Shown here in pieces: positions 13,001-23,656 of a stretch of DNA of 24,833 nt; position 1 is the stretch's first letter; every line of letters starts with the position of its first letter. Made by a program: the position numbers and the translations under genes. A model generated the notes under the pieces. The model saw only the letters and a program-made list of their open reading frames with translations, ran no database searches and was not told the DNA's origin. The stretch is taken from the NCBI GenBank assembly GCA_026770585.1, contig MU646334.1:395125-419957 (forward strand). The letters run 5' to 3'. The DNA is from Baffinella frigidus. Taxonomy: Eukaryota; Cryptophyceae; Cryptomonadales; Baffinellaceae.

Positions 13001-16000
13001 GTCAACCCCAGCTGAAAGTGGTCAGCCGTAGTGGAAAGTGGCCAACCCTACCTGAAAGTTGTGAGCCGTAGTTGAGAGTGGTCAACCCTAGCAGCGCAGA
13101 CACGGCCGCGTGAGGCAGTGTTTCAGAGATAGTGAGGGTACCTCTGTCCCGCGACCCGGACCGAAACTTGACTATCTTCGAAACACTAATGTCCGTGTCC
13201 GTTGTCTCGCGACCTGGGCCGAACCCCGACGCCTGACTCCTAAATCCTAACTCCGAAACCTGACACCTGAAAGCTAACCCCAACACCCGAAACCCTGACT
13301 CCCAACTCCTAACTCAAAGACCCGAAACCCGAAACCTAAAACCCGGACCCCTGAAGCAGGACCCGTCGAAGCACCAGAAGTACTACTCGTACGAGTACTT
13401 CAAGGAGTGGGACACCTTCGACGTCGACAAGGAGATCGAGCGCATCGAGAAGGTACTTCTACCCACCCCCGAAATCCGCAACCCGAAACCCGAAACCCGA
13501 GAGACGAAAGACGAAATCCGAGACCCGAAACCCGAAACCCAAAACCCGAAAACCGAAACCCAAAACCCGAAACCCGAAACCCTAAATCCTGAAACCTAAA
13601 CCCAAAACCTAAACCCAAAACCATAAACAATAAACAATAAACCCTCAAACCTAAACCCTAAACCTTCAACCCTAAACCCTAGACCCTAGACCATAAACCA
13701 TACACCATGATCCATCGACCATAAACCATAAACCATAAACCATAAACCATAAACCTCAAACATAAAATCATAAACCCTAAACCCTAAACTAAACACAGCG
13801 AACTGTGTTTTGAAACCGCGGCGCGCTGCTGAGGCCTGCCCCGGGCAAATGCATTCAATTTGATGGAAATGTCGTTCTAATTTAGGACGACCGGACGGGC
13901 CCGCCTCAGACAACTGGTACAAATTGAAAACTAAAGAGGTTTACAAGTTTTTTTTATTGTTCTAGTCAGCATTGTTTAAAAATTTGTACCACGAAACTGT
14001 CCTCAATGAGAACGATATTCCCATGAAATTGATCGGATGCCTTCAATATCAGGAGGAGAAGGCAAAGGACGAGTTCAAGACGTTCTCGAAAAAGGCCGTC
14101 GACTACGGCGATGAGGTCGGCTTCGCTCCACTCTTGAACAATCCTACCTCTGACTGAATTAATCTGGTCTCCTCAAAATGAGGAGACTGGAAGTTTCCCC
14201 GGGCGTGCGGTACAAACTCGTCAACGTTTGGTATGAACACGATCAGTCAAACCGACGGAGGCAGTGCTAGCACTCCTGCATCCCTCAGTCGCTGATTGAC
14301 TCCCAATCGTAGGCGCACGCGCGGGTTTGAGCGCGAGATTTTTCCCTGTGCCTACTTCGCTGAAAGCACCGTGATCTCGTCGATCTCGCCTTCAAACCCT
14401 CCGACCCTCGAGGCAGGTGGCAAACGGTTGCTACCGGTCTCGGGAAGGCTCATGTTGGAGGTGGAACACACAATCTTCACAAACAACAGACCTCACAAGG
14501 CAAACATTATCATCCCTCTCCTTCAAACGTCACACGGCCGCTATAAATTTCACAAGGATGCAACATACTTGACAAGGCTGTAATTGTCTGAAACAATCGT
14601 GCGGTTGGCCAACCGCAGCGCGGACATCATCTCGATCGAATACGTCTTGTTCGGATCGTGCACCTGCTTTGCTCTCTCTCCCTCCCTCCCTCGCAACTAT
14701 TTTCTGAACTGTCTAAGCAAAGCAGGTGCACGATCCGAACAAGACGTATTCGATCGAGATGATGTCCGCTCTCGAGAAGCGCCACGCGGCCAAGCGCGAG
14801 AAGGAGAAGGGCAACGAGTGCATGAAGGCAACTCCTAAACCCCCAACCACCAAGCCCAAACCCCAAACCCCAAACCCCAAAACCCCAAAACCCAAAACCC
14901 CAACCCCAACCACAAACCCTAAGTATTCACCCCTACACCCTGAACCCGAAACCCGAAACCCGAAACCCGAATCCAGAAACCCGAAACCCCTGAGCCCCAA
15001 ACCCCAAACCCCAAACCCAAAATCCTAAACCCCAAACTCTAAACCCCAAACCCCAAACCCCAAACCCTCACGCAGGCCGGGGAGATCAACGCGGCCGTAG
15101 CCTACTACACCAAGGCGCTCGAGCTGAGCCCTGCCCGCGGCTTTGAAATCCCTAACCACCACACCCTGCCGGCGGCTTCAAAAACTCTAACCCCCACACC
15201 GCCAACCAGGCGGGAGAGATCAGCGCTGCGGTGGCCTACTCCACCAAAGCGCCCTTTCCCGAGGCGGTCCTCACTGCCTGTGCCCAGTAACTAACTCCTC
15301 CCGACGTAACACTCGTGACCGCGGCGCAGGCCGGGGAGATCAACGCGGCGGTGGCATACTACACCAAGGCGCTGGAGCTGGTCCCGGGCGACCACCTTGT
15401 CCTCGGCAACCGCGCCCAGGTGCCCCATCACACACAGCGGACTTGGAAGGGATTTTTGAATAACCCCTCAGCGATAAGACCTAGGACCCTACGGTAGGCA
15501 ACCTGTAGGGGCATAAGGGGGTTCCTACGGATAAGGTAACGGAAACTCGGGCACTCAGCGTAGCCCTCTGTGTGAAGTACCAGCCGTCGCCGGATATTGG
15601 ACCCCTCCCGGTACACATTCGCCAGCCGTAAAGTCCGCGAGCTCCCGAAGCCTCGACATGCGTCCTCGGCAACCGCGCACGGGTAAAGGTGGCCGACCTA
15701 ATTCAGGTGTCAACCTAACTACAGTCTTCCGTAGGTTGCTACCGTATGTAATACCGTAGGGTGGCACGGAATACCGGAATCAGGTAAGACGACGAAATTA
15801 CAGCGTTCACCCTTACCCCGAGTATTGTCGAAATGGGCTCCGCGCGGAAAAAATCGAGGTCAGATCAGCAACATTTTTTTGTTTTTTTGCCTTTTTGTGT
15901 CATCTTACGGGTGGGAGATGCTATTTTGAGATAAAAACCATGCCTAAGATAGCATAAAAGTCCATTTTTTGGGAAAAATCCTGATTTCCTGACCTGACCT

Positions 16001-18081
16001 CGATTCCGCGCGAAGCCCAGATCGACAATACCACCCCTTCGGCAAGGGCCCTTGTTCGTTGCGATTCAAAATTTTGATTTTTGGGCACCATATCCGAATC
16101 CAACCGGGTTTTGGACATTTGGGGCACCCACGTTTAACATTTGGGGCCAAAACAACTGCCCGGCATGGTGGCCGCTCGCGAAGCTGGCGCGTTTTTTCGG
16201 TTCGGTTGCGACCTCGATCGCCCTTTGCAACAAGGCTTCCACGTTGCTGAAAAATTCTTCGCGGCCCTCCACGGTTTTCAGCTCAGGTTCGCGTCGGGTT
16301 TCGAGCCATTTGTGAGCGCATCTCGCTTTTAGGGGTTTAAAATATCTGGGTGTGTACCAAAAATCATTTAGATGGACGTCCAGCGAAATGCAATGGGCTG
16401 GGACTAAAATACACGGAATGGCGGCAGGCGTACATCGGGATCCGGTGCTACTACCAGTCAGAGGTGGACTGCGACAAGGCCCTCGCGATCGACCCTGCCT
16501 ACTTCAAGGCCCGCTACCGGTACCCCCCCCCCCCCCCCCCCGATGTTGTGCGTAAATGTTGTGTATGTCAAGGCACTGGCATTCGACGGTTCTTTCTTCT
16601 TCAAGGCCCGCTACCAGTATCCATCCCCCACCCATCCGCTGGTGTGTGTGAATGTTGTGTATTAGAAGGCCCTCGCGATCGACCCCGCTTACTTCAAGGC
16701 CCGTATCCATCCTCAGAGAGAGAGAGAGAGAGCGAGAAAAAGAGAGAGAGAGAAAAGGGGGGGGGGGGGGCGAGAGATCCCCAGAGAGAGAGAGAAAGAT
16801 AGAGAAAGAGATAGACCCCCATCTGCTGTTGTGTGTGAATGTTGTGTATTAGAAGGCCCTCGCGATCGACCCCACCTACTTCAAGGCCCGCTACCGGTAG
16901 CCCCCCCCCCTTCCCCATCCTTAGTGTTGAGTTTTTAAAGTTTAGGGTTCAGGGTTTCGACCCTGCCTTCTTCAAGGCCCGCTACCTGGTAGGTGGCCTT
17001 GAAGCCCGCTTCTTGAGGGATGTCCATACCCCCCTTCCTGTCCGCGCTGTCCTGGCGGACCGCACAGATGAGGGGGCAGACAGGCGGAAAGCGCAGGCAG
17101 GCTGCGGCCTCGGTAAGTCCTCTTGGGAGTCCTAGCGAGATGACACCGCCTTTCTATGTGCAGGCGCGCCGTCGCGAAGAAAGAGCAGCACAAATACGCG
17201 GAATCACTCGAGGATCTGACCGAGCCGCTACCTCACTCGGGTTGACGGACTATTTTTAAGTTGACACGCTGGGCCGGCGTGCTGGTAGATCCACCTCACT
17301 CGGCTTGACGGACTATTCTAAAGTTAACATGCTGCCCTGCCCCCCAAATCTCAACCCTAAACCATGTACAGGCGCGCCGTGGCGAAGAAGGAGCAGCACA
17401 AATACGGGGAATCACTCGAGGATCTCACGGAGCTGCTGCGGACGAACCCGGAGCATACGCTCGGGGTGAAGCTGCTTCAGGAGGTGGAGTACAAGAAGAA
17501 GGAGAAGGATGATAAGGAGGCCAAGAAGGCCAAGGAGGTCAACGCTAAACACTCATCCCTAAACACTAAACACTAAACACTAAACACTAAACACTAAACA
17601 CTAAACACTAAACACCAAACACTAAACCCGAACCCTAAACCCCGAACATAAACACTCAACACTAAACACTAAACACTGAACCCTAAACACTACACTAAAC
17701 ACTCAACCCTGAACCTTGAACCCTAAAACCTACACCACAAACCATAAACCATAAACCATAAACCACAAACCACAAACCATAAACCATAGACCATAAACCA
17801 TGAACCATACACCATACACCATACACCATACACCATACACCATACACCATACACCATGCACCATAAACCATACCATAAACCATAAAAAATAAGCCCTAAA
17901 CCCCAAACCCTAAACCCTAAACCCCACACCAGGAGAGTGATCGGACGCAGTACGAGAACGCGCCGCGGCGCAAAATCATGATCCAGGAGACGGATGATGA
18001 TGATGAGGAGGAGGATGAGGAGGGGGGGATGGATTCCGTGGCGATGCTGGCGGTGCGTGCCTTTTCGCCCGAATCTCGTTC

Positions 18082-18113
<32 letters not shown>

Positions 18114-18272
18114 CTATGCATATCTTTTTATCTCTCTCTCTATCTCTCTCACACACACACTCGGAGACGGATGATGATGACGAGGAGGATGAGAAGGGGG
18201 TGATGGAAGCCGTGGCGATGCTGGCGGTGCGTTCCTTCTCGCCCGAATCCCACTCATTCATCTCCTTTCTCG

Positions 18273-18303
<31 letters not shown>

Positions 18304-21300
18304 ATTCTTTCTCGCTCTCTCTCTCTCTCTCTCTCTCTCGGAGACGGATGATGATGACGAGAAAGATGGTGAGGAGGGGGGGATGGATTCCGTGGCGATG
18401 CTGGCGGTCCGTGCCTTCTCTCTCTCCCTCCCTCTCTCTATATATCTCTCTCGCTCAAACACACAGACACACACTTTCTCTCTCTCTCTCGCCATGCCAG
18501 CCCCCTCCCCCTTCTGTAAATCTCCCCCCCTTTCTCATATCTCTCTCATATGTCTCACTATATCTCCGGCTGTGTCTATCTCTCACACATCCTTTTGTTA
18601 CCACGTTTCCAACCTCACGCCCCACCCACCGCAGCTCAACAGCCCATGACCCCCGCTCACCTGATCCATTTTATTGGGTACACATCAAATCACGAAATAG
18701 TGGGGGTTTCACAGAGCGGAATCCAGCCGAGGGTTGACCCCCCACGCACACACCCGCCGAGCAGGTCGAGGGTTCGAATCCCTGAACCCTAAACCCTAAA
18801 CCATAAACCATAAACCCTAAATCCTAAACCCTAAATCCTAAACCCTAACCCCTCAACCCCAAACACCAAACACCACACCCCAAACCACAAACCCCACACC
18901 CCCGCACAGGCCAAAGAATCCCTCCGCAAGAAGCAGGACAACAAATCGGACCCTGCGCCCTCAACCCTAAGCCCCAAGCCCCACACCCCAAACCCCAAAC
19001 CCCAAACCCCTAACCCTGAAACCCGCGCGTCCAGGCAGAAGAATCGCTCCGCCTGAAACAAGACAACGAATCCGACCCTAAACCCTCAGCCCCACACCCC
19101 AAACCCTAAACCCGAGACCCGAAACCCCCAAACAACAAACACCAAACAACAAACACCAAACACCAAACACCAAACACCAAATACCAAACACCAAACACCA
19201 ACCCCCCTCACAGGCGAAAGAATCGCTCCGCAAGAAGCAGGACAACGAATCCGACGCCAAGGAGTCCTCGCGCCTCAAGGCCGAGAAGGAGGGGGAACTC
19301 CTCCGTCTCGGGTACACCCTAAACCCTGAACGTTGAGGGTGTAGAGTGTAGGACCTACACCCTACACCCTACACCCTACACCCTACACCCTACACTCTAC
19401 ACCCTACACCTCAAACCGAGGAGTCATCACGCCTCAAGGCCGAGAAGGAAGGGGGGCTCCTCCGCCTCGGGTACCCCCTGAACCCTACCCCTCAAGTGGC
19501 CAGGGGGTATTAAAAGACCCACGCCAGGTACCCGAAACCCTACACTCTACACCCTTAACCTCACGCCTCAAGGCCGGAAAGAAGGGGGAGCTCCTCCGCC
19601 TCGGGTTCCCCCTGAACCCTACACTTTACACTCTACACCCTACACTCTACACCCTACACCCTACACTCTACACCCTACACCCTACACCCTACACTATACA
19701 TCCTACACCCTACACTCTACACCCTACACTCTACACCCTACACCCTACACCCCACACCCTGCACCCTACACCCTGCACCCTACACCCTACACCCTAAAAC
19801 CTAAACCCCAAACCCCAAACCCTCAACCAGGGCGGCGCGCGCTGAGAAGGCCAAGGGCAACGACGCCTTCAAGGCCAACGACCTCCCGGGTACCTCCCAA
19901 TTCACCCTGTACATATTCATCTATTAAATACCGTAAAGATTTATTAAATAAATAAATAGATGAATATTTACGGTTCAGGTTGAGTTTGATTTTTAAAAAA
20001 TAACCTCAACCTTCTGTGACGTTTTGCAGGGGCGCTGCTCCACTACACGCGCGCTATGGCCGCGCTTCCCGACGGCGACAAGGAGGAGGTTCCACCCCAA
20101 ACTCTCAACCCTAAACTCCAAACCCTAAACCCCAAACCCTAAACCCTAATCCCAAATCCCCAACCCCTAACCCCTACGCCCTAAACCATGAACCCTAAAC
20201 CCCACACCCTAAACCATAAACCATAAACCATAAACCATAGAACATAACCCCCAATCCACAATCCCTCATCCATCATCCCCAATCCCTGATCCCTGATCCC
20301 TAATCCACAAACCATCAACCAGGCGCACCTTATCCTTTCCAACCGCGCCATGGTGCACCTGAAAGCCAAGAGCTTCCTCCTCGCGGAATCCGACTCCTCC
20401 GCGGTCAACCCCTACTCCCTAAACCCCGAAACCCGAAACCCTCAAACCCGAAACCCGAAACCCGAAAACCCGAAAACCCGAAACCCGAAAACCCGAAACC
20501 CGAAACCCGAAACCCGAAACCCGAGACCCTGAACCGATGACCCTAACCCACAACCCCAACCCCAAATCCGAAACCCTCAACCTCAAACCCTATCCCAGGC
20601 GATTGCGGCGAACGGCAAGTGGGGGAAGGCGTACCACAGGCGGGGCGGTGTGCCCCTGATTAAATTTACTTAGGGCCCTAATTAAATTTACTTAGGGCCC
20701 TTCGTCCAACTCCTATGAACAAATAGGGATTCGTTTTCTTTTGAATTAAACATGTCCCCGGATTAAACCCCACACCCTTTCCCAGGCGATTGCGGCGAAC
20801 GGCAAGTGGGGGAAGGCGTACCACCGGCGGGGCGTGGCGCGCTACAACCTCGGACGGCTCGAGGAGGCGTTGGTTGATCTCGAATCCGCGCTGAAGATGG
20901 AGCCGGGGAGCAACGCGACCATCGATGAGATCCGGAATGTGCGGCAGCTTCAGACTGCGAAGCGCCGCGCGAACGGGGAGGCGGAGCCTTCCCCTGCCAA
21001 ACCGGTCAAACCTGTCAAGGGGGGGACGGACGCCGGGAAGATGGGCGGGTTCAAGTTCGGGGCCGGGAAGGCCGGGAAGGGTGGGGCGGCGGCGGCGGCG
21101 GCGGACGCACCGTTGAAGAAGTGCTTTATTGAGGAGATCGACTCCGACGAGGAGGACGAGGACGAGGAGGTCGTGATGGTGTCGCGCCCTTACACCAGAA
21201 ACACGAAACACGAAACCCGAAACCCGAAACCCTAATCCCTGAACCATAAACTCTAAACCCTAAACTCTAAACCCTAAACCCTAAACCCTAAACCCTAAAC

Positions 21301-23273
21301 CCTGAACCCTGAACCCTAAACCCTCATCCCTAAACCCTCATCCCTAAACCCTAAACCCTAAACCCTAAACCCTAAACCCTAAACCCTAAACCCTCACCCC
21401 TAAAGGTGTCGCGCCCCGACGCGCCTTCGCCCGCCGCCGGGAAGCGGGTCGCGGTGGTGGAGGAGAGCGAGAGCGAGGGGGAGATCATCGATGACGAAGA
21501 GGTCAACCCCGAACCCCTCGAAACCCTTGAATCGGGGGAAACGCGAGGTTTGTTGAGTTGATACACATCGGCGTCCTAGCGGGTCGCGTCCTAACGTGGT
21601 GGAGGAGAGCGAGAGCGAGGGGGGGGTCATCGATGACGAGGAGGTGGACCCCGAACCCCTCGAAATCCTCGAAGCGGGGGGGAAGTGAGGTTGATTAAGT
21701 TGATGGGGAAACGTGGGGAAACGCGAGGTTTGTCGAGTTGATACACATCGGCGACACGCTAGGGGGGGAGACGCGACATGCCACCTAGTTCCGGAGGTTT
21801 GGGGTGTAGGGTTCCGGATGGTTCCGGAGGGTAGCGCGTTAATCCCTAAACCCTAAACCCTCGTTATCTCCACAACCCTAAACCCTAAGGTTGGGCGTTA
21901 ATATCTCAACCCTCAACCTCAAGCCCTAATCCCTGAACCTCAAGGTGGTGGCGGTTGGCGGCTCCGTCAAGCCTGCGGGGAACACCGCGCCGGTGAAGGT
22001 GAACAAGATCGTGATCGAGGAGGAGAGCGATGATAGCGACTCCGACGCGGACACCCCGCCGGCTGCGAACAAACCTGCAAACAAACCTGCGAACATGGCC
22101 GCGGATGACGCTGCGAACAAAGACGCTGCGAACAAGTCTGCGAACAAAGATGCGAACAAAGCGGCGAAGAAGCCGGCGAGCCCCGGCACGAACCGCGTGC
22201 CGGTGATGGAGGTGGACTCCGACGAGAGCAGCGGGGAGGACGCCGCTGCACCCGAGCACCTCCCCCCCCCCCCCGCTGCGCCTCCCCCCCATGCGCCTCC
22301 CGCGAGTGCGGCAGGCGCGGCGCCCGAGGTGGAGAGCGAGATGGGGAGCGAGGCGGTGGTGGTGGCGGCGTGGGACGCGGCGGGGCGTGACGCGGGGGTG
22401 CTGGGGGAGGCGCGGGGGGTGAAGGAGGCGGCGGACGTGCAGTTTAAGGCGGGGTTGCATGAGATCGCTGCGGAGGGGTACTTTACCCCTACAACCTAAA
22501 CTATGAACCCTAAACGCTACCCCCTGACCCCTGCAAATCCTACACTCTACACCCTAAACGCTAAACCCTAAACCCCAAACCTCAAAACCAAAACCCAAAG
22601 CCCAAACCTCAAACCCCAAACCCCAAATCCCACACCCCAAACCCTAAACCCTGAACCCTAAACCCTGAACCCTAAACCATAAACCCCCTAGGTACACAAA
22701 GCCGGTGCTGCTCCTGGAGGCTGAGGAGTACTTATAGGCACACTGTTTATTTTGGAAGCATTGTGCGTCAATGAAAATTACTTCACATTTGCTTGAATAG
22801 TGAATTCCATTGCAGATTTTTTTTTAAATAAAACAGATTGCCAAACCCCAAACCCCACACAAGGTACTCGGAGGCAGTGCTGCTCCTGGAGGCAGAGGAG
22901 TATGAGGCGGAGCCGATTGTTTCTAATCTCTTGCAAAGAGATCAGGTTATCTTTTGGGACGTCACGAGAGTTGAGAGGGGTGTAACGGGAGGCTAAAAGT
23001 TTCGTCCGCTCGTTTCCAAACTAGGTACTCGGAGGCGGTGCTGCTCCTGGAGGCGGAGGAGTATGAGGCGGAGCGGATGCTTTGCTTCCTCAACCGCGCC
23101 GCGTGCCGCCTGCAGATCCGCGACTTCAAGGCCGTCATCGCCGACTGTTCCGAGGTGTACACCCTACGCCTTGCATCGTAAACCGAGAGAGAGAGAGACA
23201 GACAGAAAGAAACAGAGAGTTTGTGCGTGAGAGAGAGAGAGAGAGGGGGAAAGAGACAGAACGGAAGACAGGG

Positions 23274-23311
<38 letters not shown>

Positions 23312-23622
23312 GCGCGGCGTGAGGCGGAGGAGTATGAGGCGGAGCGGATGGTGTGCTTCCTCAACCGCGCCGCGTGCCGCCTGCAGATCCGCGACTTCAA
23401 GGCGGTTATCGCGGATTGCTCCGAGGTGGCCCTACACCGTAAAGCTTAAACCGAGAAGGAAATAGAGTGTGAGAGTGAGAGAGTGTGTGTGAGGGAGAGA
23501 GAGAGACAGAGAAAGAAAGAGCGAAAGGGAGAGAACCGCAGTTCCTTCGCCTTGCAGCGTAAACCGAAAGAAAGAGAGAGAGAGTGTGTGTGTGAGAGAG
23601 AGAGAGAGAGAAGAGAGGGAGG

Positions 23623-23656
<34 letters not shown>

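Larger units (their letters stand above)
19320..19830 (+). repeat. CCCTACA/CTCTACA array
   Basis: A heptamer array in which CCCTACA and CTCTACA predominate, interrupted by two donor-side echoes of the linker exon and a foldback end fragment, reaching the CAACCAG acceptor. Confidence 0.9.

Noticed and set aside
14296-14583. 95-codon plus-strand ORF
   Set aside because: No recognisable family and no splice joins to SPAG1; probably chance in a GC-balanced intron.
18765-18790. tRNA B-box-like sequence GGTTCGAATCC
   Set aside because: No A box, acceptor stem or anticodon arm could be folded upstream; the sequence runs straight into a CCCTAAA array.
21945-22499. Separate intronless gene
   Set aside because: It begins at an acceptor AG, ends at a donor in the phase needed by the next TPR exon, and its ORF start would be GTG.
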